This document shows, piece after piece, positions 52,620 through 62,473 of a stretch of 64,000 bases of DNA (positions within the stretch are counted from its first letter, which is position 1; each line of letters opens with the position of its first letter). A program made the position numbers and the translations under genes. The notes beneath the pieces were generated by a model. It saw nothing but the letters and a program-made list of their open reading frames with translations. It was not told where the DNA came from and did no database searches. Origin of the DNA: CAWAMD01 sp963783045 (lineage in GTDB: Bacteria; Actinomycetota; Nitriliruptoria; Nitriliruptorales; Nitriliruptoraceae); contig CAWAMD010000003.1 of NCBI GenBank assembly GCA_963783045.1, positions 1 through 64,000 on the forward strand, written 5' to 3'.

Positions 52620-53882
52620 TCAGGGAGCCAACAGGACGTTGGTGCCGAGGTAGGGCTGCAGCCGCTCGGGGACCGCGACCGACCCGTCTGCGCGCTGGTG
52701 GTTCTCGACCACCGCGATGATCGTGCGCCCCACCGCGAGCGCCGTCCCGTTGAGCGTGTGCACCAGCTCGTTGTCGCTGCCCTCACGCCGGATCCGGGCC
52801 TTCAGCCGGCGTGCCTGGTAGTCGGTCGTGTTCGAGCAGGAGGTGAGCTCGCGGTACGCCTCCTGTCCCGGCAGCCACACCTCGATGTCGAACTTGCGGG
52901 AGGCCGACGCGCCGAGATCGCCGACCGGGATGTCCACGACCTGGTAGTGGAGGTCCAGCCCGTCCATGACCTCCTTCTCGATCTCCAGCAGCCGCTCGTG
53001 CTCCTCGTCGGAGCGCTCGGGGTGCACGAACGAGAACATCTCGACCTTGTCGAACTGGTGCACCCGGAAGATCCCGCGCGTGTCCTTGCCGTAGGCGCCG
53101 GCCTCACGGCGGAAGCACGTCGAGAACCCGGCGTAGCGGATCGGCAGGTCGTCGTCCTGAAGGATCTCGTCCATGTGCAGCCCCGCCAGCGGCACCTCGG
53201 AGGTCCCCACGAGGTACAGGTCGTCGTCGGCGGTCCGGTAGATCTGCTGCTCATCGGTGGGCAGGAAGCCGGTGCCGTACATGGCCTCCTCCCGCACCAT
53301 CACCGGCGGCACCACCGGGGTGTGGCCGTGCGCCTGCACCACGTCCATCGCGTAGCGCACGAGCGCGAACTCGAGCAGCGCGCCGGCCCCCTTCAGGTAG
53401 GCGAACCGGGCGCCGGACACCTTGGCGCCTCGGGCGAGGTCGAGCGCGTCCGCGGCCTCGAGCAGGTCGACGTGGTCGCGGACGGGGAAGTCGAACGACG
53501 GCCGGTCGCCGACCGTCTCGCGGACGACCCCTTCGCCCTCCTCGCCGTCGGGGGCGTCGGGGTGCGGCAGGTTCGGGACGCGCGCGAAGCCCTCGTCGAA
53601 GGCGGCCTCGGCCGCAGCGAGCTCCTCCTCGAGCTCGGCGACCCGGTCCTTGAGGAACCCTGCCTCCTTGATGAGCCCCGGACGGTCGTCCGCCGACGCC
53701 TGCCCGATGGCCCGCGACGCCGTCTTCTGCTCGTTCCGGGCGTTGTCGACGTCGGCGATGAGCTCACGTCGTCGCCGGTCGAGCTCGAGCAGCTCGTCGA
53801 CCTGGTGTCGCGCGTAGCCGCGGCGCGCGAGGGCGTCGGCCATACGGTCGGTGTCGTCACGGAGGAGGCGCACGTCAATCAT
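52620..53882 (-). CDS. serS: Seryl-tRNA synthetase
   Basis: The 420-residue protein is of normal length. The N-terminal coiled-coil arm (RRRELIADVDNARNEQKTAS) is followed by class II motif 2 (TCFRREAGAYGKDTRGIFRV), ELTSCSNTTDYQARRLKAR, and motif 3 (GTALAVGRTIIAVVENHQ). It charges tRNA-Ser with serine. ATG 53882. It is encoded as a single gene downstream of the divergent SMP-30-like gene. Confidence 0.97.
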   Translation of the reverse strand: MIDVRLLRDDTDRMADALARRGYARHQVDELLELDRRRRELIADVDNARNEQKTASRAIGQASADDRPGLIKEAGFLKDRVAELEEELAAAEAAFDEGFARVPNLPHPDAPDGEEGEGVVRETVGDRPSFDFPVRDHVDLLEAADALDLARGAKVSGARFAYLKGAGALLEFALVRYAMDVVQAHGHTPVVPPVMVREEAMYGTGFLPTDEQQIYRTADDDLYLVGTSEVPLAGLHMDEILQDDDLPIRYAGFSTCFRREAGAYGKDTRGIFRVHQFDKVEMFSFVHPERSDEEHERLLEIEKEVMDGLDLHYQVVDIPVGDLGASASRKFDIEVWLPGQEAYRELTSCSNTTDYQARRLKARIRREGSDNELVHTLNGTALAVGRTIIAVVENHQRADGSVAVPERLQPYLGTNVLLAP

Positions 53883-53976
53883 GCTCGGCAGGCTAGTGGG
53901 CGCGACCCGCCGGGCACCTGCCGGACCCCCGCCGTCTGCCTACGCTCGGAGCCGGAGCCCCGGCAAGGACGCGCGC

Positions 53977-54999
53977 ATGTCGAAGCCCACTATCCGCCCG
54001 AACCGCTGGACGCCGCCACCGGCGCCGCCGCTCGAAGGGCTGCTCGCCGTGAACGAACGGCTCGCCGGCGCCGAGCGGTGGCCGACCGGCGGACACGTCG
54101 GTCCCGAGGACCCGGCGATCGCCCCGGACGGCACCGTCTTCGCTGGCACGGACGACGGCACCATCGTGCGGTGGTCCGCCGAGGGCGGGACCGCCACACC
54201 GCTGTGCCGGCTCGACGGCCTGCGACCCCACGGCATGGAGTGGCACCCGGACGGCTGGCTCGTCGTCTGCGAGTCGCGCCGCGGCGGCCTGCTGCGGGTG
54301 GACCCCGAGACGGGGGCGTCCGAGACGCTGGTGGACCGGGTCGGCGACCTCGACCTGCAGTACGTCAACAACGCGACGGTCACGTCCGACGGCAGCACGA
54401 TCTACTTCTCCGAGAGCGCCCGTGTCGGCAACGTCGACCACTACGAGGCCGACATCTACGCGCACTCCGGCACGGGGCGGCTATTCCGCCACGACGTTGC
54501 CAGCGGCGAGACGGAGGTCGTGCTCGAGCACCTCCAGTACGCGAACGGTGTCACCCTCCTGCCGGACGAGTCCGCGGTTCTCGTGGCGGAGACGACCGCA
54601 CACGACATCCGGCAGCTGTACGTCAGCGGTCCGCTGGCGGGACGCCGGCGGGTCTTCGCACACAACCTGCCGGGGTTCCCCGACAACCTCGCCACCGGTC
54701 CGTCCGGCACGATCTGGGCGGCCTTCCCGTCGCCCCGCAACCCGATCCTCGACGCCCTGCGGCCCCGATCGGGTGCGCTCCGGCGCGCGGTGTGGGCCCT
54801 CCCCGAGGCCCTGCGCCCCGCACCGCCGCGGACGGCGATGGTGCTCGGCTTCGACGAGCGTGGCGAGGTCGTGGACAACCTGCAGGACCCCGAGGGACGC
54901 GCCATCCACTACGTCACCGGCGTCCGGGAGCACGACGGCTGGCTCTACCTCGGCAGCCTGAAGGACGACGCGATCGCCCGGGTTCCGCTCGCGGGCTGA
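53977..54999 (+). CDS. SMP-30/strictosidine synthase-like beta-propeller protein
   Basis: The 340-residue protein from ATG 53977 has repeating beta-propeller strands with LQYVNNATVTSDGSTIYFSE and ANGVTLLPDESAVLVAETTA. It then reads LPGFPDNLATGPSGTIWAAF, the calcium-site N/D region of SMP-30/gluconolactonase and strictosidine synthase-like proteins. The family hydrolyses lactones or related substrates; the substrate here is unknown. No signal peptide is seen. Confidence 0.85.
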   Translation: MSKPTIRPNRWTPPPAPPLEGLLAVNERLAGAERWPTGGHVGPEDPAIAPDGTVFAGTDDGTIVRWSAEGGTATPLCRLDGLRPHGMEWHPDGWLVVCESRRGGLLRVDPETGASETLVDRVGDLDLQYVNNATVTSDGSTIYFSESARVGNVDHYEADIYAHSGTGRLFRHDVASGETEVVLEHLQYANGVTLLPDESAVLVAETTAHDIRQLYVSGPLAGRRRVFAHNLPGFPDNLATGPSGTIWAAFPSPRNPILDALRPRSGALRRAVWALPEALRPAPPRTAMVLGFDERGEVVDNLQDPEGRAIHYVTGVREHDGWLYLGSLKDDAIARVPLAG

Positions 55000-55013
55000 C
55001 CGCGGCCGGCGAG

Positions 55014-55938
55014 CTACGCGCGGTCGATCCGCTCGCGCCATGAGGCGAGCCAGGAGGCAGCCTCCCGGTAGGCGGCGTCGTCAGTGGCGATCCGGTCGGC
55101 CTCCTCCGGCTGGCGCGCGCCCGAGCGCCGGTACGAACCCAGCAGCTTCACGTCGCGGTGCGTGCGCTTCACGGCCGCGACCGCGTCACCGACCCGCTCG
55201 TCGGCGAGGTGGCCCTCGACGTTCGAGGAAGAAGCAGTACTCGCCGAGCTCGGCCTTCGTGGGGCGCGACTCGATCTTGGTGAGGTTCAGGTCCCGCTCG
55301 GCGAAGATCTCGAGCAGCTGCAGCAGCGCGCCTGGCCGGTTCTCCTCGATGAACACGACGACCGAGGTCTTGTCCCAGCCGGTCGGCGCCGGCAGGCGGT
55401 GCCCGACGACGACGAAGCGGGTGGAGTTGCCGGGAACGTCGGCGATGTTGCGCGCGGCGACCTCGAGCCCGTACCGCTCGGCCGCGAGCGGGTTCACGAT
55501 CGCCGCGACCGCTCCCTCGCCGGCCGCGGCGTCCTGCGCCGCACGGGCCGTCGAGGTCGTGCTGACCCGCTCGACGCCCGGCAGGTTCGCGGACAGCCAG
55601 CGACGGCACGCGGCCAGCGCCACGGGATGCGAGTGGACGCGGGTCACCTGCGACAGCTCGGCGCCCGACGCGACCGTGGCGACGAGCGTGATGGGCAGCT
55701 CGAGCTCGGCCTCGAGGAGCAGCTCGGTGTCGAAGGCCAGCGCATCGAGCGTCGCGGTGACCGACCCCTCGAGCGTGTTCTCGATCGGCACCACCCCACG
55801 CTCGGCCGTGCCGGACTCGACGGCGTTGAGCACCTCGCTGATGTCGCTGCAGGAGAGGAGCCCACCCTCGCCGGACGTGACGAGCTGGGCCGCGGTCTCG
55901 GTGAAGGTGCCTTCCGGTCCGAGGTACGCGATCGTCAC
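55014..55938 (-). CDS. pheA: Prephenate dehydratase (one frameshift)
   Basis: GTG 55938 begins VTIAYLGPEGTFTETAAQLV. The catalytic region includes NTLEGSVTATLDAL, and the regulatory ACT domain has LTKIESRPTKAELGEYCFFL. One extra base near 55221 breaks the frame. Removing it restores VEGHLADERVGDAVAAV and the end ASWRERIDRA at 55014, about 308 residues. It makes phenylpyruvate for phenylalanine synthesis. Because this gene should be functional, the break is best explained as a sequence error. The GTG overlaps the DUF4446 stop. Confidence 0.9.
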
Positions 55939-56474
55939 GAGGCGACCCGACGCCGCCGCGGACGGGTCGCGGTCACGATCTCACCGACCCGGCCGGCGAG
56001 AGCCGCGTCGATGGCCTCGTGCTCCTCGGCCGACAGGTTGTGCTCGCTGTCGCCGGCGAGCACGGCCTTCGCGTAGGCGCGGGTCTCGGAGCGACCGTTG
56101 ATCGCGCTGATCACCATCCCCGTCCCCGCGTCGTCGAGCAGCGCGGCCGAGAACGAGAGCGCCCCACCCATGTCGTCGAAGGCGTCGTAGCGCACGAGCC
56201 CCAGACGGGAGACGGACCCCCGCACGAGCCCGCGCAGATGCTCCGTGTCCTCACGCACGAGTCCCAGCTCGCCACGGAGTCGGGCGATCTCGCCGGCCTG
56301 ACGCTCGAAGGCCTGGAAGAGGTCCTCCCGGCGCGACGGGTCGAGTGCCGCGGCGTACGCGCGGCGCATCCGTGCCAGCCGACGCACCGTCACGGCCAGG
56401 GCGACCGCCAGGACGACGACACCCACGAGGGAGACGACGGCGAGGATCGCGACGAGGTTGTCAGGCAGGTTCAC
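55935..56474 (-). CDS. DUF4446-family membrane-anchored protein
   Basis: GTG 56474 with GGGAGA upstream gives 179 residues. An N-terminal membrane helix (LVAILAVVSLVGVVVLAVAL) and a coiled coil precede the conserved domain LGLVRYDAFDDMGGALSFSA, which is diagnostic for DUF4446. Its role is unknown. It overlaps the start of pheA and is divergent from livH. Confidence 0.88.
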   Translation of the reverse strand: MNLPDNLVAILAVVSLVGVVVLAVALAVTVRRLARMRRAYAAALDPSRREDLFQAFERQAGEIARLRGELGLVREDTEHLRGLVRGSVSRLGLVRYDAFDDMGGALSFSAALLDDAGTGMVISAINGRSETRAYAKAVLAGDSEHNLSAEEHEAIDAALAGRVGEIVTATRPRRRRVAS

Positions 56475-56700
56475 GGCACCGTCTCCCGTTTCGGCAGGGC
56501 GGCCGGGCGGCCGGTGGTCATGGACAGCAGACCGCATGCGACGGTCACGGGGAAGGTGCGCGGAGCCTACCCGCTGCCGCGGCCGGATCTCTGCGTTTCG
56601 CGCCGCGTTCTCCGCGGCTGTGTGCCGAAAAACCCGGGGACGGGGACCCACGCGCCCCTAGACTCCGCTGGAGCCCGCCCCCTGGACCGGAAGGCACACC
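56475..56700. promoter_or_regulatory. Divergent promoter region between DUF4446 and the liv operon
   Basis: 226 bp contain the starts of both transcription units. No clear operator or -10/-35 pair is seen. The GTG of livH is preceded by GGAAGG. Confidence 0.4.
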
Positions 56701-58006
56701 GTGCGTCTGCGGCGTCTCGGCGCAGCCCTCGCGCTGCTCGCCGGTCTCGCGTTCATCCTGGTCGGGCTGGTGGGCGCACCGCACGCGGCGGCGGCGCCGC
56801 TGCTCGCACAGGGCGACGCGCCGACGATGCAGGGCTTCCTGAAGGCGGACGGGGACCCGGTCCCGGGCGTGACCGTCACGATCAGCACCGCCGACGGCCA
56901 GCAGGTCGGGACCGCGACGTCGGGAGACGACGGCAAGTGGTCGCTTCGAGCTGCCCGGCGCCGGCGAGTACCAGGCGGAGCTCGACACCTCGACGCTGCC
57001 CGAGGGGGTCGAGCTGCGCGACGCCGACCGCAACCCGCTGCCGCCGGTCGAGGTCCAGGCCGGCCAGACGAAGACGCTCATCTTCGCCCTCGGCGAGGGC
57101 GGCGGTGGCGGACCGTCCTTCCTGGACAAGTTCGCCCAGAGCAGCCTCAACGGGGTGAAGTTCGGCCTGATCATCGCCATGGCCGCGATCGGCCTCTCCC
57201 TCGTCTTCGGGACCACGGGGCTCGTGAACTTCGCGCACGGCGACCTCGTGACGATGGGGGCCGTCATCGCCTGGTTCTTCAACACGCCGGGCGGGCTCGT
57301 GATGCAGCTCATCCCCGCGGCCGTCCTGGCCATCATCCTCAGCGGGGCGGCCGGCGGGGCGCTCGAGCTCGGTCTGTGGCGTCCGCTGCGACGGCGGCGG
57401 ACCGGCCTCATCCAGATGCTGGTCATCTCCATCGGTCTGTCGCTGCTGCTGCGCAACATCATCCAGATCGTCTTCGGCGGCCACAGCCAGCCCTACCTCG
57501 ACTACACGATCCAGCGCGCGCTGACGTGGGGTCCCTTCGCCGCCACGCCCCGCGACCTGTCGATCATCGGGATCTCGCTGATCGCGCTGGTCGCCGTCGC
57601 GACGCTGCTCCAGCAGACCCGGATCGGCAAGGCCATGCGGGCGGTCGCCGACAACCGCGACCTCGCGGAGTCCTCCGGCATCAACGTCGAACGGGTCATC
57701 CTCGTCGTGTGGGTCGTCGGTACGGCACTGGCGGCGCTGGGCGGCGTCCTCGCCGGGCTCGACCAGCAGGTCAGCTTCCTGCTCGGCTTCCGGCTCCTGC
57801 TGCTCATGTTCGCCGGCGTCATCCTCGGAGGCCTCGGCACGGCCTACGGCGCCATGCTCGGCAGCCTCGTCATCGGGCTCGTCACCGAGTGGTCGACCCT
57901 GTGGTTCTCGGCCGAGCTGAAGTTCGTGTGGGCACTCGGCGTGCTCATCGTCATCCTGCTGTTCCGACCGCAGGGCCTGCTCGGGCAGCGTGAGAGGATC
58001 GGCTGA
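56701..58006 (+). CDS. livH: Branched-chain amino-acid ABC permease LivH with extracellular N-terminal domain (one frameshift)
   Basis: The N-terminus has a signal peptide (LGAALALLAGLAFILVGLVG). A ~90-residue carboxypeptidase-regulatory-like beta domain follows (QGFLKADGDPVPGVTVTIST, then LDTSTLPEGVELRDADRNPL). The permease body has IGLSLVFGTTGLVNFAHGDL and further helices. One extra base near 56946 breaks the frame between the two parts. The permease half alone (57155-58006) is open. LivH forms the membrane channel with LivM for leucine/isoleucine/valine uptake. The fused extracellular domain might contact the binding protein. Confidence 0.88.
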
Positions 58007-58983
58007 TGGACATCGGCAAGGTGCTCAGCGACGCGACGATCGCCGCCATCGGCCCCGCCGCAGCCCTCTACGCCATGGCCGCGCAGGGGCTCAACATCCA
58101 CTTCGGCTACACCGGGCTGCTCAACTTCGGCCAGGTCGGCTTCATGCTCGTCGGCGCCTACGGGATGGCCGCCAGCATCTCGGTGTTCGGGCTGCCCTTC
58201 TGGCTCGGCATCGTCATCGGGATCGTCGCGTCGGCCCTGCTCGCCCTCCTGCTCGGGGGACCGACGCTGCGGCTGCGCGCCGACTACCTCGCGATCACGA
58301 CGATCGCGGCCGCCGAGATCCTGCGCTTCCTCTTCCGATCGGGGCCGTTCACGAGCATCACCGGCGGCGTGTTCGGCATCCCGAGCGAACCCGGCGGACC
58401 GGGCTTCGCCGGTGTGCTGTACCGGATCAACCCGATCCCGCCGGGCCAGTACGGAATCGGACCGGTCGTGTTCCGTCACAACCGCCTGTGGGTCGCACTC
58501 GTCGGCTGGGCCGCCGTCGCGCTCATCACCCTGCTCACCTGGGCGCTCATGCGCAGCCCGTGGGGTCGGGTCATCAAGTCGATCCGGGAGGACGAGGACG
58601 CCTCCCGCGCCCTCGGCAAGAACGTCTTCGTCTACAAGATGCAGGCCCTGGTGCTCGGCGGGGTCATGGGCGGGCTGGCCGGCATGATCCTGGCACTGAG
58701 CCAGCTGGCCATCACCCCGGACGCGTTCCTGCCGCAGCTCACGTTCTTCGCCTACACGATCCTGATCCTCGGCGGGTCGGCCAGCGTGTTCGGGCCGCTC
58801 ATCGGCAGCGTCATCTTCTGGTTCCTCGTGCAGGGCACCGACAGCTTCCTGCGGCAGCTGAACGTGAGCTTCGATGTCGGCGCCACCCGCCTCGCGCTCG
58901 TCGGGCTCGGCCTCATGCTCCTGATGATCTACCGGCCACAGGGCATCCTGGGGAGCAAGAGGGAGATGATGCTCGATGCCTGA
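58006..58983 (+). CDS. livM: Branched-chain amino-acid ABC permease LivM
   Basis: The 325-residue protein from ATG 58006 overlaps the livH stop (TGATG). Typical LivM features are NIHFGYTGLLNFGQVGFMLV, YLAITTIAAAEILRFLF and SIREDEDASRALGKNVFVYK, the coupling-helix region, in a ten-helix topology. It is the second permease of the importer. Confidence 0.93.
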   Translation: MDIGKVLSDATIAAIGPAAALYAMAAQGLNIHFGYTGLLNFGQVGFMLVGAYGMAASISVFGLPFWLGIVIGIVASALLALLLGGPTLRLRADYLAITTIAAAEILRFLFRSGPFTSITGGVFGIPSEPGGPGFAGVLYRINPIPPGQYGIGPVVFRHNRLWVALVGWAAVALITLLTWALMRSPWGRVIKSIREDEDASRALGKNVFVYKMQALVLGGVMGGLAGMILALSQLAITPDAFLPQLTFFAYTILILGGSASVFGPLIGSVIFWFLVQGTDSFLRQLNVSFDVGATRLALVGLGLMLLMIYRPQGILGSKREMMLDA

Positions 58984-59899
58984 GGCCCCACCCCGCGCCC
59001 GCGCGCTCGCCGACGTTCCGGCCGAGCCGGGCATCGCCAAGCCCGACCCGATCCTGATCGTCGACGGTGTGAAGCGCCACTTCGGGGGGCTGACCGCGGT
59101 GAACGTCGGGCACCTGGAGGTGCAGCGCGGCGTCATCACCTCCCTGATCGGTCCGAACGGGGCGGGCAAGACGACGTTCTTCAACCTCATGACGGGCTTC
59201 GACAAGCCGGACGAGGGCACCCGGGTCTTCGACGGCCGTGACCTCGGCCGCGTCCCCGCCTACCGCGTCGCCCGCCACGGCATGGTCCGCACCTTCCAGC
59301 TGACGAAGGCCCTGACGCGTCTGACGGTCATCGAGAACATGAAGCTCGGCGCGACCGGACAGCGGGGCGAGCACTTCCTCACGTCCCTGTGGGCACCGGT
59401 CTGGCGCTCCCAGGAGCGCGACATCGAGCACCGCGCCGACGAGCTGCTGCGACGGTTCCAGCTCGACCACATGCGCGACGAGTTCGCCGGGACGCTCTCC
59501 GGCGGGCAGCGCAAGCTCCTCGAGATGGCGCGGGCGCTGATGGTGGACCCGCAGATGGTCATGCTCGACGAGCCGATGGCCGGCGTGAATCCGGCGCTGA
59601 CGCAGTCGCTGCTCGAGCACGTCAAGGAGCTGCCCGACGACGGCATGACGGTGCTCTTCGTCGAGCACGACATGGACGTGGTCATGGACATCTCCGACTG
59701 GGTCGTCTGCATGGCGGAGGGGCGGATCATCGCCGAGGGGCCACCGCAGTCGATCGCCAGCAACCCGGCCGTCATCGACGCCTACCTCGGCGAGCATCAC
59801 GACGACCCCTCCATCTACGGCGAGCGCGACCCGCGGGTGGACAAGCGCCGGATCGACGAGGTGGAGGCGGACGCGAGGACCGAGGAGGACGACCGATGA
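58976..59899 (+). CDS. livG: Branched-chain amino-acid ABC ATPase LivG
   Basis: The 307-residue protein has Walker A in GPNGAGKTTFFNLMTGF, the signature LSGGQRKLLEMARAL, and Walker B in PQMVMLDEPMAGVNP. The N-terminus is ~25 residues longer than usual and the C-terminus has an acidic/basic tail. It overlaps livM by 8 bp and livF by 4 bp. Confidence 0.95.
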   Translation: MPEAPPRARALADVPAEPGIAKPDPILIVDGVKRHFGGLTAVNVGHLEVQRGVITSLIGPNGAGKTTFFNLMTGFDKPDEGTRVFDGRDLGRVPAYRVARHGMVRTFQLTKALTRLTVIENMKLGATGQRGEHFLTSLWAPVWRSQERDIEHRADELLRRFQLDHMRDEFAGTLSGGQRKLLEMARALMVDPQMVMLDEPMAGVNPALTQSLLEHVKELPDDGMTVLFVEHDMDVVMDISDWVVCMAEGRIIAEGPPQSIASNPAVIDAYLGEHHDDPSIYGERDPRVDKRRIDEVEADARTEEDDR

Positions 59900-60630
59900 G
59901 TGGCGAGGAACCGCTGCTGGTGGCCGAGCACATCGTCGCCGGCTACATCCCCGAGGTGAACATCCTCAACGGCTGCGACCTCGAGCTCCACGACGGCGAG
60001 TTCGTCGGCATCATCGGGCCGAACGGCGCCGGCAAGTCGACGATGCTGAAGGCGCTCTTCGGGCTCGTCGGCGTCCGCGAGGGGCGGGTCACGCTGCGGG
60101 GCGAGGACATCACCAACGCCGCCGCTCACGAGCTCGTCTCGATGGGTGTCGGCTACGTACCGCAGACGAACAACATCTTCCCGAGCCTCACCATCGAGGA
60201 GAACCTCGAGATGGGGCTCTACCTGGCGCCGAAGCGGTTCCACGAGCGGTTCGACTACGTCGTCGACATCTTCCCGTTGCTCGGCGATCGACGGAAGCAG
60301 CGGGCCGGCGGCCTGTCCGGCGGCGAGCGACAGATGGTCGCCATGGCCCGCGCCCTCATGATGAAGCCGAACGTCCTGCTCCTCGACGAGCCGTCCGCCG
60401 GCCTCTCGCCCGCGCTGCAGGACCAGGCGTTCCTGCGGGCCCGCGAGATCAACGACACCGGCGTGTCGATCATCATGGTCGAGCAGAACGCCCGCCGGTG
60501 CCTCCAGATCGCCCACCGCGGCTACGTGCTCGACCAGGGCACGAACGCCTACACCGGCCCGGGCCGCGAGCTGCTGAACGACCCGAAGGTCATCGAGCTC
60601 TACCTCGGGACGCTCGCGAAGTCCTCGTAG
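59896..60630 (+). CDS. livF: Branched-chain amino-acid ABC ATPase LivF
   Basis: The 244-residue protein has Walker A in GPNGAGKSTMLKALFGLV, VPQTNNIFPSLTIEENLEMG, the signature LSGGERQMVAMARAL and Walker B in VLLLDEPSAGLSP. It pairs with LivG to power the importer. The ATG overlaps the livG stop. Confidence 0.95.
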   Translation: MSGEEPLLVAEHIVAGYIPEVNILNGCDLELHDGEFVGIIGPNGAGKSTMLKALFGLVGVREGRVTLRGEDITNAAAHELVSMGVGYVPQTNNIFPSLTIEENLEMGLYLAPKRFHERFDYVVDIFPLLGDRRKQRAGGLSGGERQMVAMARALMMKPNVLLLDEPSAGLSPALQDQAFLRAREINDTGVSIIMVEQNARRCLQIAHRGYVLDQGTNAYTGPGRELLNDPKVIELYLGTLAKSS

Positions 60631-60770
60631 GCGAGCGGCCCGCACGGCGGCGCGATCCACGCGGTGACGGCGCACGGCCGGAAGCTGTGCACATCGGTAC
60701 GACAACCGTCCGGCCCTCGTGACGGCGGCGAAGCCCAGGCATCCCCGCCCCCCCGATCACGAGGACGAAC

Positions 60771-61580
60771 ATGAGGAAGCTCGCCGCATCCATCGCTGCG
60801 GCCGTCGGACTGGTGGCGCTGCCTGCCGCCGCGTCGGCCCAGACAGGCGACGGCACCGTCACCGTCGTGCACGGCGTCCCCGGCCTCACCGTCGACGTCT
60901 ACGTCAACGACGAGGCAACGCTCACGGGCTTCGCGCCCGACACGGTCACCGACCCGCTCACCCTGCCGGCGGCTGACTACCGACTCGCCATCCGTCCCGC
61001 CGGCGCCGACGCCGCGTCGGAGCCGGCGCTGGCCGGGGCCACCACGCTGCCTGCCGGAGCCAACGCATCGATCGCTGCACACCTCGACGCCGACGGCGCC
61101 CCCGCCCTCGGAGTCTTCACGAACGACGTCTCCCCCGTCTCGGCCGGCCAGGCCCGCTTGACGGTCCGCCACACCGCAGCCGCACCCGAGGTGGACGTTC
61201 GCGCGAACGGTGATGTCCTCTTCGGCGGCGTCGCGAACGGTGCCGAAGGCACCGTCGAGGTGCCCGCCGGGACGTACAGCGCCGACGTGGTGCTGGCCGG
61301 CACCGACACCGTCGCCCTGGGCCCGGCCGACCTGACCCTCGCCGAGGGAACCCACACGATCGTGTACGCCGTGGGCTCCGCGTCGGACGGGAACCTGCAT
61401 CTGCTGACCCAGACCATCAGCGGCCTGCACTCCGCGCCCACGGGCGTGCCGGCCGGCTCGGCCGGGCTCGCGGCTCCGTCCGGCTTCCCGCTCTGGCTCG
61501 CCGCCGTGATGGCGCTCGGGGCCGGCATCGTGCTGCTGCCCGTCGGCCGGATCCTGGCCGCCAGGAGCCGCACCCGCTGA
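60771..61580 (+). CDS. Secreted DUF4397-domain protein with C-terminal anchor
   Basis: The 269-residue protein has a signal peptide (LAASIAAAVGLVALPAAASA), two DUF4397 beta domains (TVVHGVPGLTVDVYVNDEAT and LTVRHTAAAPEVDVRANGDV), and a C-terminal membrane helix (LWLAAVMALGAGIVLLPVG) with a basic end. No LPxTG-type motif is evident before the helix. It is probably a surface protein. The class F sortase gene follows 59 bp later, a common pairing in actinobacteria. Confidence 0.9.
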   Translation: MRKLAASIAAAVGLVALPAAASAQTGDGTVTVVHGVPGLTVDVYVNDEATLTGFAPDTVTDPLTLPAADYRLAIRPAGADAASEPALAGATTLPAGANASIAAHLDADGAPALGVFTNDVSPVSAGQARLTVRHTAAAPEVDVRANGDVLFGGVANGAEGTVEVPAGTYSADVVLAGTDTVALGPADLTLAEGTHTIVYAVGSASDGNLHLLTQTISGLHSAPTGVPAGSAGLAAPSGFPLWLAAVMALGAGIVLLPVGRILAARSRTR

Positions 61581-61639
61581 TCCTCCCGCTCCCTGGGCGG
61601 GGCGCCGTGGCGCCCCGCCCGACGACCGAGGGTTCTCGC

Positions 61640-62359
61640 ATGGTGCGTCCGTACACCACGGTGACCGTGCTCGCAGGACTGGTGTTGCTCGTCGGAGCCC
61701 CGGCCCTGTGGTCCCTGACCCGGCCGTCGCCCGACACCGGCGACGCCGGCGCCCTGCCGGTCCCGGCGACCGCCGCCACCACCCCGACGCCGGAGCCCTC
61801 GCCCGCGCCGACACCTGCGCCGTCCCCGGACGGCCCGAGGGTGGCCGCCGCGCCCACTGCGACCCCTCCGGCCGCTTCGGCCGCTTCGGCCGCTCCGCCC
61901 GTGCAGGTCCGGATCGGCGCCATCGGGCTCGACGCGACGATCGTGGGCGTCGGTGTCGCCGCCGACGGCCAGCTCGCAGTGCCAGACGACGTGTCCGTGG
62001 TCGGCTGGTACCGCTTCGGGTCGGCACCCGGACAGCCGGGGGCCACCGTTCTGGCCGGTCACGTGGACGCCCGAACGCAGGGGCCCGGCGCCTTCCGGCG
62101 CCTCGCCGCGCTGGAGGCTGGCGACCGCGTCGAGATCCGCACCGGTGACGGCGCATGGCAGGCTTTCACGGTGTCAGCGCGTCGAACCTATGCAAAACAG
62201 GCCGTGCCCCTCGGTGCCCTGTTCACTCGTCAGGGTCCCTCCCACCTCCTGCTCATCACCTGCGGCGGCGCGTTCGACCCCGCGACACGCCGCTACGCCG
62301 ACAACGTCGTCGTGGCCGCCGCGCCGCTCCCCGATCCCCCTTCGGCTCCCACGCCCTGA
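61640..62359 (+). CDS. Class F sortase
   Basis: ATG 61640, seven bases after GAGGG, gives 239 residues; GTG 61607 is possible. A membrane helix (VTVLAGLVLLVGAPALWSL) and a proline-rich linker precede the sortase barrel. Catalytic residues are histidine in VLAGHVDARTQG, cysteine in LLLITCGGAFD and arginine in TRRYADNVVV. Class F sortases are actinobacterial transpeptidases of unclear substrate. The neighbouring DUF4397 protein is the obvious candidate, although it lacks a clear sorting motif. Confidence 0.92.
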   Translation: MVRPYTTVTVLAGLVLLVGAPALWSLTRPSPDTGDAGALPVPATAATTPTPEPSPAPTPAPSPDGPRVAAAPTATPPAASAASAAPPVQVRIGAIGLDATIVGVGVAADGQLAVPDDVSVVGWYRFGSAPGQPGATVLAGHVDARTQGPGAFRRLAALEAGDRVEIRTGDGAWQAFTVSARRTYAKQAVPLGALFTRQGPSHLLLITCGGAFDPATRRYADNVVVAAAPLPDPPSAPTP

Positions 62360-62422
62360 CGCACATGCGGCCGTCGGGCACGGGGCCCGTGCGGGTCCCC
62401 TCTCCTGCACCGGCCCCAACGG

Positions 62423-62451
62423 GAAGGGCCCGGCGCTTCGCCGGGCCCTTC
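62423..62451. terminator. Bidirectional hairpin terminator
   Basis: GAAGGGCCCGGCG pairs perfectly with CGCCGGGCCCTTC across a three-base loop (CTT). It lies between the convergent sortase and LivK genes, as expected for a terminator serving both strands. Confidence 0.8.
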
Positions 62452-62473
62452 CTCATCGTGCGTGCCGCGCGTC

